The position numbers and the translations under genes are program-made. Source: Agarilytica rhodophyticola (GTDB taxonomy: Bacteria; Pseudomonadota; Gammaproteobacteria; Pseudomonadales; Cellvibrionaceae). Taken from it: a stretch of 64,000 bases of DNA. Shown here piece after piece: positions 37,798 through 47,909 of the stretch. The stretch's first letter is position 1. Every line of letters begins with the position of its first letter. The notes below the pieces were generated by a model. That model was not told the origin of the DNA. It saw nothing but the letters and a program-made list of their open reading frames with translations, and ran no database searches. The stretch spans positions 2,758,501-2,822,500 of the forward strand of contig NZ_CP020038.1 of NCBI RefSeq assembly GCF_002157225.2, given 5' to 3'.

Positions 37798-38200
37798 TTT
37801 CCCGGCGCTCGCTACATCATGCCTTTCAAAGGTTCCACCTCTGATACTTTAGGGGTGACCTCTACCCATTATTAAGAATAGCAGTTGTCATTGGAAACAA
37901 CGGATGTTTTAGTTTGGGATATATCTGTTATTTGGATTTTAAGTTATAAGTGGCGGTTATAACTCGATAGCTGTATAGAACAGAAGAAGACATTCTCGAT
38001 AGCAAGAATTGGCCGGGATACGCTATAGGAGTAATATCAGTCAATCAGGAGCATAAAACTCTAGAAGCTATTTCATATCTGCTGCACTCGCCGATGCTGC
38101 GCTAAAAATACCATCAAAATGCTCATTTACTTCATATATATTTCGTTCTTTCGGTTATTTTTCTTTGTCTCGCTGGCGTTCGCCAGCTATGAAACAGAAT
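37798..38200. other. Intergenic region between metallopeptidase and small secreted gene
   Basis: About 400 bp without a gene. It must hold the promoter for the leftward HELLH gene. At 38172-38187 is a perfect hairpin, GCTGGCG-TT-CGCCAGC, 14 bases after the stop of the operon entering from the right; there is no T-run on the minus side, so termination there would be Rho-assisted or weak. Confidence 0.5.
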
Positions 38201-38437
38201 CTAAGGACTTGTTGGTTCCTTTGGGGTTACGGGCTCAAAGAAATCGCCAAAAAGACTGTGCAAGGTAAGTTTTTGCTGGTTATCTTTAGTTTTAGAGGTA
38301 TCTTGCCAGGGGACAACATATAAGATTTTAGGTAATTCAGTATTACCTTTAATGGTTGTCGTTTCCAGTTCTATCCTATCTTGTGCAAAGGCCGATGACG
38401 AAATAAATAATACAAGTAATATTAGCTTGGTATACAT
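38201..38437 (-). CDS. Small secreted protein of the TPR operon
   Basis: 78 residues with a clear signal peptide (cleavage after AFA, about 18). The mature 60 residues contain IELETTTIKGNTELPKILYVVPW, a stretch I associate with short proteins encoded beside TPR and TolQ/TolR-like genes in marine gammaproteobacteria. No function known. It is the last gene of the leftward TPR operon, starting 6 bp after its neighbour. Confidence 0.7.
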   Translation of the reverse strand: MYTKLILLVLFISSSAFAQDRIELETTTIKGNTELPKILYVVPWQDTSKTKDNQQKLTLHSLFGDFFEPVTPKEPTSP

Positions 38438-38443
38438 AACAAT

Positions 38444-39115
38444 CTACTCCTGATCAAGAGAATACTTCAGCTGTTCAAGCCATTGTTTTACTTCCTCATC
38501 TTCCGGTGCGAGGGATAAATATTTGGCGTAGTGCTGGTAAGCGTTATTAATATCTTGGTAGTAAACATCATAGAGCAGCGCGAGGTTATGATGGGCGTCT
38601 GCGTAGTTTTTATTTAAGCTTAATGCCTTACGATAATAGTTTTCAGCATCTTGAAATTTCTTGTTCTCAACAGAAATTAAGCCTAAAAGATTATATAACT
38701 CTTCTATTTTTGCGCCTTTACTCAGGGCCTGCTGGCATATTTGTTCAGCTTCTTTAATATTGCCTTGTTTAAAATAGACGGTGGCTAGGTTAGTTTTAAT
38801 AGCAAGATTTTGGGAATACTGAGACGCTAGCTTACGCAGTATCTTTTGTGCCACTTTGTATTCTTGCTTTTGCATTTGTTCAAATGCTGTATGGTATTGG
38901 CTTTTACTTAATTCACTGAGTTCTTGGTTTGGAGTAGAAGTATTATTATCGCCGCTTGCATCTGCACGGGTATCCGTAGTCACAGTCGGCCCTACTGTGT
39001 TGGTCGATGTCTCACAAGCGCTGAGTAGGCATAGACAAGCGCCTATAGCCAGAGCTAAGCGTCCCCATCGATATACTGCAGGTTTACGACTACAAGCGTT
39101 AAGGTTTGAGTGCAT
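38444..39115 (-). CDS. TPR lipoprotein
   Basis: 223 residues: lipoprotein signal with LLSAC lipobox (Cys34 by my count), a Thr/Asp-rich spacer, then about four TPR units (FEQMQKQEYKVAQKILRKLA, LYNLLGLISVENKKFQDAE, ADAHHNLALLYDVY). PilF-like in size but encoded with other TPR proteins and not with pilus genes. Its start overlaps the end of the upstream TPR gene by 17 bp, so translation is coupled. Confidence 0.8.
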   Translation of the reverse strand: MHSNLNACSRKPAVYRWGRLALAIGACLCLLSACETSTNTVGPTVTTDTRADASGDNNTSTPNQELSELSKSQYHTAFEQMQKQEYKVAQKILRKLASQYSQNLAIKTNLATVYFKQGNIKEAEQICQQALSKGAKIEELYNLLGLISVENKKFQDAENYYRKALSLNKNYADAHHNLALLYDVYYQDINNAYQHYAKYLSLAPEDEEVKQWLEQLKYSLDQE

Positions 39116-41999
39116 GAATTTTGCCTTTTCGACTATATCTTACCGGGAAAAGAGTAACCAGCTTATCAAAGCTTTGCTGTATCCATTTATCGTAAGTACC
39201 ATCTTTAGTTCTTGCAAGATTTACCTCATAGAACTCAATGGCTTTTTCTTCAAAAGGAAATGCTTGATCCTCTAATAAAATCTCGTACTGCTCCAGCTCA
39301 TCTTGACTTAAGTTGCTAGGCCTTTCCGACTCCAGTAAAGCTTCACTAAAATCTAAATAAATATCGCCAATATTAGCAGTAGCTTCAGTTGTTATATCTT
39401 GAATACCATAGGCGGAGGCTTGACCATATAATTTAACGGACTCTTGCATAGCAGATTTTTTACGTTTTAAGTTTTTAGCAATCGGCTCGACTAATTTTGT
39501 GCGAGAAAACTCTTTTTGTTTTTGTCGAGCGAGGTCGAGAGTGGTACTAGATGCTATAAAAGTGGTGCGCTCGGTTTTACTACTTTTTGTGGCTTTTTGA
39601 TCTGCTTTGCGAATATTGTTTTGCCAAAAATAACGCTTCTGAGACTCGCCTGTTTTTTGGTAAAGGCTCGACAGTTTGTACATTGCTTCCATATTTTGTG
39701 CGTAGGGTTTTTTGTAGTTGTGAGCATAATCACGATAAGCACGAATTGCTGCTTGAATATTATTTTTAGCTTCATAAAGCTCTGCTGCTTGCCATTGCGC
39801 TGCAATTTTTACATCAAGGTTATTTTCAAATTTTGCAATACGCTCAAATTCTTGGGCTGCTTTGCCTTTTTGATCCGATTTTAAGTAAGCCACAGATAAT
39901 TTTTGAGTGACCTCAGCGTTGCGCTTGTGTTTAGGATATAGGCGTTTAAACTCTTCACTTAAAGCAATAGATTGCTGCCAGCGCTCATTTTGAATAGTCA
40001 GTGCAATAGCATCATATAAGCCCGTTGCCGCTAATGATGACTTGGGTGCGACACGACTAATGCGAACAAAATGATTCAGCGCTAAATCTAATTGCTTGTT
40101 ATTTTGTGCTTGTTCCGCTTGTCGATAAATCGCTAGGCCTAGACTATTATCAATATCCTTTCTCGCTTTTCTGGAAGTGTAGCGAGAGTCTGCCAGCTCC
40201 AAGTATACCGCTTCAGCGTCACCAAATTGCTTGAGCTCTAGGTAAGCACGAGCTTTTAATGAATTCGCATTAAAATGTATTTTTTCTTGCGCAGAGTCGG
40301 CAATATAGTTTGAAATATCAATGACTTTGTTGTAACGCTTAGCGTTAAATGCGTGTTCAGATGCATTTAACGCAATATTATTGGTGAGACTATCTTTGGG
40401 GTAAAGTTCGACAAACCGCTCTGCGAATACAAGGTGCTGATCTAGCCACTGTTGTTTACTTTTTTCATCCCTAGTATTTTCAAATAATTGGTTTGAAATG
40501 CTAATGGTGGCAAAAGCCGCCTTTTTATCCAAAATTAAATTACCATCATAGGCTGCTAATGAAAAATATTCTAAAGCATTTTGCTGTTGTTTAGCCGCTA
40601 ACAATAACTCTCCATATAAAGAGTAGATATTATCCTTATGGGCGTGAGCGCTATAATGCTCAAGGTAGCGCTTATACCACAAGCTCGCTTGCTTAAAATC
40701 TTCATTTTTATTTTTATCTTGATAACGCTTGTGAAAGTAAGAGCTGACTTGAGTGATATAGGTACGCAAATTCTCATAAGCGAGTTTATATGTGGCTTCA
40801 TCGTTATGTTGTTGCCAAAAATCTGCTTTAGGTTGGTAATACTTGTAGAATCGCTCGATAGCGCTATACAAGCGTGAGGTAAATTTACCTTCGCGCCAGG
40901 CGGCAATAATTTTTAATTCAGCTTTAGGAGTATTTAACGATTGCCGGTTTGCTTGGGTGTATTCCTCTAGAACAGTAGCCGCGTCGGAAAAGCGCTCTTG
41001 TTTTAAAAAGATGTCGCTGACAGATGTGTGTATTTCGTAAAGATAACGAAACTCATCCCGTTGTGCGAAATACTCACCTATTCTGCCTGCGCCGCTTTGA
41101 TAAGAAAAAGCTAGACCAATAGCTCGCAGGTATTCATCTAACTGGGCTTTGTCAGCGTCGTTAAGGGATGCGTACTCGCCAAGTTCTTGGTAGGTTAACG
41201 CATCGATATAATCATCAGTAGCTTCTGTGTAGAGTTGTTGCTTATAGCGTGACCATCCTCGTTTAAACAGGGATTTGGTGTAAAACTTATCGCTTCCTGG
41301 GGTAAGAATGACCTCGGTATAGGCATCTTCTGCCGTAATATAGTTACCCTGGGCAAAGGCGCTTTCGCCGAGACGGAATTGTGCCTCAGTGTATAGTGGC
41401 GATTTGGGATAACGGGTAACAAGGTCATTGAGTGTAGCGATGGATTGCTGATAACGGTCGGCCCGCTCATAGGCTTGCGCTAACTGATAAAGCACCTTGT
41501 CATTACCCTCTGCTTTAGGGTAGTCCTTGAGAGTCGTTTCTAACAAGCTTATGGTTCTGTTTAGCGACTGTGTGACATCGGCAGATTGATTGGCAAATGT
41601 ACGATCGTCTTTCAATAACGAATTACTCAACTCCAGTTCTAATTGAGCAAGACGTGTCAGAGCTTTTTGTCGGGAACTATCATGGGCTGGTGCATTTTTA
41701 ACATAAGTTCGATAGGCTTTTCTAATTTCCTGTTGCGATTTTTTTTCAATACCACTCTTTCCTTTTGCAGTATCTTGCTGCGATATATCGATGTCAGCCA
41801 AAGTGGGGGCTGGTGGCTCGCGATCTATATGGCTACATGCAGTAATCGTCGTTATTACTGTAGCTATACCAATAGCTCTACATCCAACAGTCTTAAATCC
41901 AAGAGAGTTAACTTTAAGAATTCCAGTAAGGACGCTAGGCCGCAGATACGCGTTGGTACGTGGGTTAAATAGATCCTTCAACATGTTATTGATTGTCAT
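39099..41999 (-). CDS. Large TPR lipoprotein, 966 residues
   Basis: Long TPR superhelix: more than a dozen repeats can be seen (LYQLAQAYERADRYQQS, AQFRLGESAFAQGNYITAE and others), ending in a region with FEEKAIEFYEVNLARTKDG. The N-terminus is odd: 40 residues before a hydrophobic stretch (AIGIATVITTITAC) with Cys55 in lipobox position, so the real start may be an internal TTG or GTG. Architecture fits outer-membrane-linked periplasmic TPR scaffolds such as those of glide/Tol-like trans-envelope machines. It overlaps both neighbours. Confidence 0.75.
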   Translation of the reverse strand: MTINNMLKDLFNPRTNAYLRPSVLTGILKVNSLGFKTVGCRAIGIATVITTITACSHIDREPPAPTLADIDISQQDTAKGKSGIEKKSQQEIRKAYRTYVKNAPAHDSSRQKALTRLAQLELELSNSLLKDDRTFANQSADVTQSLNRTISLLETTLKDYPKAEGNDKVLYQLAQAYERADRYQQSIATLNDLVTRYPKSPLYTEAQFRLGESAFAQGNYITAEDAYTEVILTPGSDKFYTKSLFKRGWSRYKQQLYTEATDDYIDALTYQELGEYASLNDADKAQLDEYLRAIGLAFSYQSGAGRIGEYFAQRDEFRYLYEIHTSVSDIFLKQERFSDAATVLEEYTQANRQSLNTPKAELKIIAAWREGKFTSRLYSAIERFYKYYQPKADFWQQHNDEATYKLAYENLRTYITQVSSYFHKRYQDKNKNEDFKQASLWYKRYLEHYSAHAHKDNIYSLYGELLLAAKQQQNALEYFSLAAYDGNLILDKKAAFATISISNQLFENTRDEKSKQQWLDQHLVFAERFVELYPKDSLTNNIALNASEHAFNAKRYNKVIDISNYIADSAQEKIHFNANSLKARAYLELKQFGDAEAVYLELADSRYTSRKARKDIDNSLGLAIYRQAEQAQNNKQLDLALNHFVRISRVAPKSSLAATGLYDAIALTIQNERWQQSIALSEEFKRLYPKHKRNAEVTQKLSVAYLKSDQKGKAAQEFERIAKFENNLDVKIAAQWQAAELYEAKNNIQAAIRAYRDYAHNYKKPYAQNMEAMYKLSSLYQKTGESQKRYFWQNNIRKADQKATKSSKTERTTFIASSTTLDLARQKQKEFSRTKLVEPIAKNLKRKKSAMQESVKLYGQASAYGIQDITTEATANIGDIYLDFSEALLESERPSNLSQDELEQYEILLEDQAFPFEEKAIEFYEVNLARTKDGTYDKWIQQSFDKLVTLFPVRYSRKGKIHALKP

Positions 42000-43380
42000 A
42001 AAGCTTGGCTAAACCATATTGAGTTTGGCTCAAATAACTTTGAACTTTTGTTATTTTCTCTTCAGTCTGAGAATTGAGTTCGCTAATAATGGTGTTTTCA
42101 AAAGTGCGTGTCAGCGATTGAATGCGCTTTTTCAATTTACTACTACGCGCAGATGTGTTGAGTCGGAGCAGACGCTGGTAACGTTCCATTAAGCCTGTGC
42201 TAACCTGCCTAAGTGTTTGCTGGCTGATAGTAAAATCTGTAGCTTGCTGTTTTGCCAACTGATTTTCCAAATACAGCTTTTTCTTGCCATAATAGGCAAT
42301 AGCTTGAGAATAGAGTAAAGATGCTTCATCCAATTCTCCCATACGCTCATAGGTATAGGGTAATAATAGGTAAGACTCTAAAACAGCCAGCTCATCACTG
42401 TCTACTTTTTGCAAACGAGAGAAAGCATTTAGGGCGCCGTTATAGTCTTTTTGATACATCGCACACAAACCGATCCCAAGTAAGGCTTGGTTCACGTAAG
42501 CACTGTCAAGGCTAAGTGCTCGGAAGCTATTTCTGGCATTGCGATAAAACTCGTTTTGCAATTGTGAGTAGGCTAATACCATAAGTGAGCGGTTGTGACT
42601 TTCCTTCATGTCTCTAGTATCTGCGTGCTCAATCGCATTTTTAACCGCAATATGTGCATCTGTCCACCAGCCTTGGCGAATATTCGCCACTGCCATATTG
42701 AGCTGAGCTTCTATATAGTAATCAGAATCGATAGGTACCCTCTGGTAAATATCGATAGCTTGGCGATGTTTTTTTGTCTTTTGCAGTGCTATACCGAACA
42801 TTAAAGTAGCGTAGTCTCGTCTCTCTGGGCTAAGAGCATCACTGGTTTCAATAGCACTTAGATTTTGGAAAGTTTTTACAAAATTATTTTGCTTAAAGTA
42901 ATATAAGCTTAATAAATAACGGGCATTTGATGCGATAAATGGACTACCATTATCTATAGCGTACTGGGCAATAACAAAGGCGCTTTGTTTTATATTGTAG
43001 CTGAAGAGTAGATCGAGCAAATATAAGCTACTGTCAGAATCGATCTCGTCGAGTATTAGTGATGTATGGTTAATTAATGCCGCAATCGCCGTATCTTCGT
43101 GACCACTATTTCTAAGGAGAACAAAGTAGGTTTTGAGCTTAGTGATATCGTCTTGTTTGGCGATTTGTTTTTTCTGAGCTTCTGCAATTTCGCGGTAGTA
43201 GCTTTCTACCGTGTCAGAATATTGTGTGTAAAGCGCTTGCTTTGTATTTGCTGTTTGATTCGCTACAGACGCCGAGCTAATAAGCAAAAAAAAGCAAGAA
43301 AAAATAAAACAGTAATAATGCATCAACAGTCTCATCCTAAGGTAATACCATAATATTTGAGATAAGTTTTTATTGGGCAC
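41986..43380 (-). CDS. Periplasmic TPR protein, 464 residues
   Basis: First gene of the leftward TPR operon. Signal peptide with core CFIFSCFFLLISSASVA (cleavage near 40 when counted from 43380); internal ATGs at 43335 or 43323 would give a normal-length signal and are preferred biologically. At least six TPR units follow, then a coiled-coil-like C-terminus (RSSKLKKRIQSLTRTFENTI). The last 14 bp overlap the next gene. Function unknown. Confidence 0.75.
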   Translation of the reverse strand: MPNKNLSQILWYYLRMRLLMHYYCFIFSCFFLLISSASVANQTANTKQALYTQYSDTVESYYREIAEAQKKQIAKQDDITKLKTYFVLLRNSGHEDTAIAALINHTSLILDEIDSDSSLYLLDLLFSYNIKQSAFVIAQYAIDNGSPFIASNARYLLSLYYFKQNNFVKTFQNLSAIETSDALSPERRDYATLMFGIALQKTKKHRQAIDIYQRVPIDSDYYIEAQLNMAVANIRQGWWTDAHIAVKNAIEHADTRDMKESHNRSLMVLAYSQLQNEFYRNARNSFRALSLDSAYVNQALLGIGLCAMYQKDYNGALNAFSRLQKVDSDELAVLESYLLLPYTYERMGELDEASLLYSQAIAYYGKKKLYLENQLAKQQATDFTISQQTLRQVSTGLMERYQRLLRLNTSARSSKLKKRIQSLTRTFENTIISELNSQTEEKITKVQSYLSQTQYGLAKLYDNQ

Positions 43381-44027
43381 TTCTACTATTAAAATTAATA
43401 ATATTATTAACTGGTTTTGACCATTAATAGACGTGCACTAACAATATTCCCTTGTTTAATTAATATTGTTAATGTGCTATTTCCACATTAACAGAGGGTA
43501 TTTCTAAAATCGATATTCATAGTCACAATTAAGCTCGCCACTTTTTACTTCTTTACTTAACTGCCTTTTTACCTAACGGCTTCTTTACCTAACCACTTAC
43601 TTATATAATTACCTAAGTCGTTGACTTAATTTGTCTTATTTGAGTGGCCTAGCTCAAAAGTTAGCTGCTGCCTGCCTTATATGGGAAAACAGGATTTTCT
43701 GTGGGCTGATCACTTTGCTAACATTTTCCGTCAGAATTCTCTCCTAATTCATCGATTCTGGCGATAATTTACCACCGCATGGCAATATCGTCTACTGTAT
43801 CTCATTGCTGTGTATCACGGCAGTAACTGGGTAGAGAATTTGTTATCCGATTAGGAAAAAAAGTGACTTATATGCTGTATCTTATCAGCGATACAGACTT
43901 CTAAAATGACAGGTTTGTGTTCTTCAGCTTGTGTTGTTTGATGGGGCGCTCTTGCTGGCTACTTTTCTTTCTACAAAGCAAGAAAAGTAGCCTATCTTCA
44001 GGTTTTACCTGATAACACTAGGCTGAA
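43381..44027. other. Intergenic region between TPR operon and tssH
   Basis: About 650 bp with no supported gene. Strongly AT-rich near 43385-43480, as for a promoter of the TPR operon. At 43548-43620 a TTTACCTAAC-like phrase recurs loosely four times. At 43958-43993 lies a perfect inverted repeat described separately. Confidence 0.5.
43958..43993 (-). terminator. Inverted repeat downstream of tssH
   Basis: Perfect 13-bp arms GGCTACTTTTCTT and AAGAAAAGTAGCC with a 10-base loop, 35 bases beyond the tssH stop. No T-run follows on the minus strand. It is the most likely end of the tss operon. A smaller CAGG-TTTTA-CCTG hairpin lies closer to the gene. Confidence 0.5.
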
Positions 44028-46721
44028 TTACGCCACGCTATAGGTAAACTGTCCTTCCTCATCAACACCAATATGGACTTTATTAATATCGTCTCCCTCT
44101 GCCATTTTTGATAGGCATTCGGAGGCGAGGGCGGGCAGCATGGTGCGAGTAAGAATATTTTCGATATTACGGGCACCGGTATCCACTTCTTGGCTACGGG
44201 CAACAATATGCAGCATCACATCTTCATCGTAGGTGAATTCCGCGTCGTAGTGCTCACGTACCCGTTTGCTGATTTTATTCATATTAATCTGGCAAATCTT
44301 GAGCAGATTTTCGTCATCCAGTGGGTAGTAGGGGATGATAGTGGTTCTGCCTAAAAATGCAGGTTTGAAGTACTTCAGCAATTGTGGACGGAAGTTTTCC
44401 AACAAGGTTTCAGGGTCAGGCCTTTCTTCGGAAGCGGCAATCATTGCACGGATATGTTCTTCACCGGCATTGGAGGTCATAATGATAACGGTGTTCTTAA
44501 AGTCGATATCTCGTCCCTCTCCATCTTTAATGGTACCCTTGTCCAACAGGTTGTAGAAAACATCTTGCACACCTGGATGAGCCTTCTCCATTTCATCGAG
44601 CAGTACAACGCTATAGGGTTTACGTCTAACCGCTTCTGTCAGTACACCTCCTTCACCATAACCTACGTATCCTGGAGGTGAGCCCAATAGCATAGAGACT
44701 TTATGTTCTTCCTTAAATTCTGACATATTGATAACGGTAATGTTTTGTTCACCACCATAAAGCGTATCAGCAAGAGCCAGTGCGGTTTCGGTCTTACCAA
44801 CACCACTGGAACCCACCATGAAAAATACACCGATAGGTTTGCGTGGATCGGTGAGGCCTGCGCGAGAAGTTCTAATAGACTGTGCAATAGCTTCTAGAGC
44901 GTGAGATTGGCCGATGACACGTTTTTCCATCAACTCATTTAAGTTCAGAATAGAATTGATCTGATCGGATACCATCTTGCCAACGGGGATTCCTGTCCAA
45001 TTTGCGACAACTTCGGCAATGGCCTGGGTATCCACATTCACTTGAATCATGGGTTCATCTTTTTGGATGTTGTCCAATTCTTCCATTAGCTTATGAAGTT
45101 CTTGCTTAACTTTATCCCGTTCTTCGTCTGAAAGTGCTTGTAGCGCGTCTTCTTTCTGCGCTTCCTCTTCACTTAAGCGTTGGGCATGGAAGTCATCTTC
45201 AATTTGTTGTTGCAGCTCGTGGATTTTTTCCACTAGCGCTTTTTCACCGTCCCACTGAGCTTCTTGTTCAGTCAATTGTTTTTCTAAACTGGCTTTTTCT
45301 TCCTGCAATGCTTCAATACGCGCTTCGCAGTTGCCAAGAGTGGCGTTTTCTCTTTCCAAAGACGTAATATTGATTTCACATTGATTGATGCGGCGACGGG
45401 TATCTTCCACTGGTGCAGGCGTTGCACTTTGACTCAAGGCAACACGGGCACAGGCGGTATCCAGCAAGCTCACTGATTTATCCGGCAATTGGCGCGCGGT
45501 AATATAGCGGCTGGACAGCTTCACGGAGTCGACGATGGCCTCGTCCATAATTCTTACTTTATGGTGGCTCTGCAACATCTCCGAAATTGCGCGCATCATG
45601 TCGATAGCTTTATCTTCGCTAGGCTCTTCTACTTTCACTACTTGGAAACGGCGGGTGAGGGCCGGATCGCGTTCAAAGTATTTCTTGTACTCTGCCCAGG
45701 TAGTGGCAGCGATGGTACGCAATTCTCCACGCGCTAATGCAGGTTTAAGTAAGTTTGCAGCATCCCCTTGTCCTTCTTTTCCGCCAGCACCAATTAGGGT
45801 GTGAGCTTCATCGATAAACATAATGATGGGCTCTGCGGAGGCTTTAACTTCAGAAATAACAGACTTTAAACGGTTCTCAAATTCACCTTTAACACTGGCG
45901 CCCGCTTGCAGAAGGCCTAAGTCTAAGCTGCGCAATGTCACACCACGCAGTGGCTCGGGTACATCGCCAGAAGTAATACGCAGGGCAAAACCTTCAACCA
46001 CTGCGGTTTTACCCACACCTGCTTCACCGGTAAGAATGGGGTTATTTTGACGGCGGCGAATAAGAATATCGATGATCTGACGAATCTCTTCATCACGACC
46101 TAATACCGGATCAATCTTTCCTTCTTTAGCGGCTTGGGTGAGGTTAACCGTGTATTTGTCCAGTGCTGGCGATTTACTTGGCGCACCGCCAGCGACAGCT
46201 TCACCGCCGCCAGAGGCATCACCGGTTGCTGATGCACTGGAGGATTCTGAGGTGGTACCGACCACTGAGCGCACAACATCACGCAGGGATTCTGGTGGAA
46301 TTTTTTTCAATTCCCCTGAGACAATGCCGGTTGAGCGACGTATGCTCTCATCGAGCATCAGTGCCGCAAAAATGTGGGCTGAGGTAGCAATCCCGTGCCC
46401 GTACTCAACTGACGCGAGCATCCAGGCATTTTTGGCAATATCGACGATGGTTGGCGACAGTGAAGGCGCTCGTGAATTGCCATTTTTAATACCATCCAGT
46501 TCTTTATTAATTTCTTGCGTCAATTTACCTAAATTAACATCAAACTTTTCAAGAATTTCTTGTAGATCACTATCTCTAATCTCAAGAATTTTGAGTAGCC
46601 AATGTTCAATTTCTACATTGTAGTGCGTTCTCGAGACACAAAGGCCTGCCGCACCTTCTAAGGCGATCCGACAGGGTTCATTGAGTCTTCCTACCAGCGA
46701 TTTGAGATCGATGTTGATCAT
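44028..46721 (-). CDS. tssH: Type VI secretion ATPase TssH (ClpV)
   Basis: AAA+ unfoldase that disassembles contracted TssB-TssC sheaths for reuse. 897 residues: N-domain (1-160), a Ser/Gly/Ala linker, first AAA module with Walker A GEAGVGKT (232-239) and Walker B MFIDEAH (301-307), a coiled-coil middle region (about 445-550), and a second AAA module with GSSGVGKT (637-644) and LLDEMEKAH. Length and the NLNELMEKRVIGQ linker fit ClpV rather than ClpB. Last gene of the leftward tss operon; 36 bp after tssG. Confidence 0.97.
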   Translation of the reverse strand: MINIDLKSLVGRLNEPCRIALEGAAGLCVSRTHYNVEIEHWLLKILEIRDSDLQEILEKFDVNLGKLTQEINKELDGIKNGNSRAPSLSPTIVDIAKNAWMLASVEYGHGIATSAHIFAALMLDESIRRSTGIVSGELKKIPPESLRDVVRSVVGTTSESSSASATGDASGGGEAVAGGAPSKSPALDKYTVNLTQAAKEGKIDPVLGRDEEIRQIIDILIRRRQNNPILTGEAGVGKTAVVEGFALRITSGDVPEPLRGVTLRSLDLGLLQAGASVKGEFENRLKSVISEVKASAEPIIMFIDEAHTLIGAGGKEGQGDAANLLKPALARGELRTIAATTWAEYKKYFERDPALTRRFQVVKVEEPSEDKAIDMMRAISEMLQSHHKVRIMDEAIVDSVKLSSRYITARQLPDKSVSLLDTACARVALSQSATPAPVEDTRRRINQCEINITSLERENATLGNCEARIEALQEEKASLEKQLTEQEAQWDGEKALVEKIHELQQQIEDDFHAQRLSEEEAQKEDALQALSDEERDKVKQELHKLMEELDNIQKDEPMIQVNVDTQAIAEVVANWTGIPVGKMVSDQINSILNLNELMEKRVIGQSHALEAIAQSIRTSRAGLTDPRKPIGVFFMVGSSGVGKTETALALADTLYGGEQNITVINMSEFKEEHKVSMLLGSPPGYVGYGEGGVLTEAVRRKPYSVVLLDEMEKAHPGVQDVFYNLLDKGTIKDGEGRDIDFKNTVIIMTSNAGEEHIRAMIAASEERPDPETLLENFRPQLLKYFKPAFLGRTTIIPYYPLDDENLLKICQINMNKISKRVREHYDAEFTYDEDVMLHIVARSQEVDTGARNIENILTRTMLPALASECLSKMAEGDDINKVHIGVDEEGQFTYSVA

Positions 46722-46757
46722 GGTTCATCCTTCTTTTTATCTGTTTATTGTCGAAAT

Positions 46758-47909
46758 TTATTGCAGCCGCTTGGATGATACGAGAATTTCCAGTAAATCA
46801 TCTTTGTCGGTATTGGTTTTGGGTTTTCCCGATAGCCAGGCGTTCCACGCCAACAATGGAGGGTTATGTTTATCTAAAGCAATTTTGTTTGGCACATCGT
46901 CCCGTTTGACCTCCACTACAAAATCGTAGTCCTGTTCCATACCTAGGTAGGTTCGTACAATCTCATTGAGAGATTTAAGTGCTCCTGTGCCAGGAGCAAA
47001 TTTATCAAATTGTTGTTTATTTAAAGGGCCAAGTTTGATGCGCGATTTACCCTGAGCAAACCAGCCGCGACGACCCAACATAGCAGAATGGCCCAGGCGT
47101 GCATTTTGGCCTTTGCTATTGCCCTTCCAGCCAATGCGTGTGCGAACATCATCAATTAAATCTTGCCACTGACCGATAAAACCATCGATTTGAGCCGGCA
47201 CATCAAAATAGTGTTCGATGATTTGTTTAAGCCCTGAGGGCGTCTTCACCTGTTGCGCAAACAAGCCACTGAAAAAAATAAAAGACTCATCTCTGACGGT
47301 CTGACGATTACTAAGCTTACCTGTGCCCAAGCCCAGCAGACTCAGCAGTGACTGTGTATGTGGCGAGGTGGTGGACTTATTGGTTTTATGCAGTTGGCTG
47401 CGTTCATATTCCACCGGTAAGCGATATTTATTAGACGCTTGAAAAAATAGTGAGGTAGTGCGGTGGTTAAAGACATTTAAAAAAGCCGCCAGTGAAGGGT
47501 CTTTTTGTTTTAAGCGTTGCAAAATCATTTCGGTATAGTGAAATGGCATGACACCCATTGAGCCTGTAAGCCCAATAAAGTTGACAATCACTTCCCACTG
47601 CTCATTTCCCTGGCTGAGATCACGCGTCTTAATTTGGCCAATATCTGAGCCTGGAAAACTTAAGCTCTGATCATTGCTAAAACGCAATATTTCTTTCAGC
47701 GGTGGTGAAAAGCGTGCCACCGGTTGATCTGGAAATTGTGATAAATGAGAAGAGGGTTTTTCCAGGCCGTTATTTTTTTTAAATTCGCTTTTACTGAGCA
47801 CAGCCGCGCGCTCAAGCAAGCGTACGGCTTGAGAAAAACTAAAGTCCTGTGGATTAGCGAGCAGTTGCTCGATTACAGGAATACGCGTTCGCCGGCTCGA
47901 GGTGGGCAT
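46758..47909 (-). CDS. tssG: Type VI secretion baseplate protein TssG
   Basis: Baseplate wedge component that pairs with TssF. 383 residues with the family's start IEQLLANPQDFSFSQAVRLLE, the LTGSMGVMPFHYTEMIL motif, and LGRRGWFAQGKSRIKLGPLN. It overlaps the end of tssF by 37 bp. The C-terminal KTNTDKDDLLEILVSS is species-specific. Confidence 0.94.
   Translation of the reverse strand: MPTSSRRTRIPVIEQLLANPQDFSFSQAVRLLERAAVLSKSEFKKNNGLEKPSSHLSQFPDQPVARFSPPLKEILRFSNDQSLSFPGSDIGQIKTRDLSQGNEQWEVIVNFIGLTGSMGVMPFHYTEMILQRLKQKDPSLAAFLNVFNHRTTSLFFQASNKYRLPVEYERSQLHKTNKSTTSPHTQSLLSLLGLGTGKLSNRQTVRDESFIFFSGLFAQQVKTPSGLKQIIEHYFDVPAQIDGFIGQWQDLIDDVRTRIGWKGNSKGQNARLGHSAMLGRRGWFAQGKSRIKLGPLNKQQFDKFAPGTGALKSLNEIVRTYLGMEQDYDFVVEVKRDDVPNKIALDKHNPPLLAWNAWLSGKPKTNTDKDDLLEILVSSKRLQ

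Noticed and set aside
46138-46623. 161-codon plus-strand frame opposite tssH
   Set aside because: Antisense to the conserved N-domain of TssH; no independent support.
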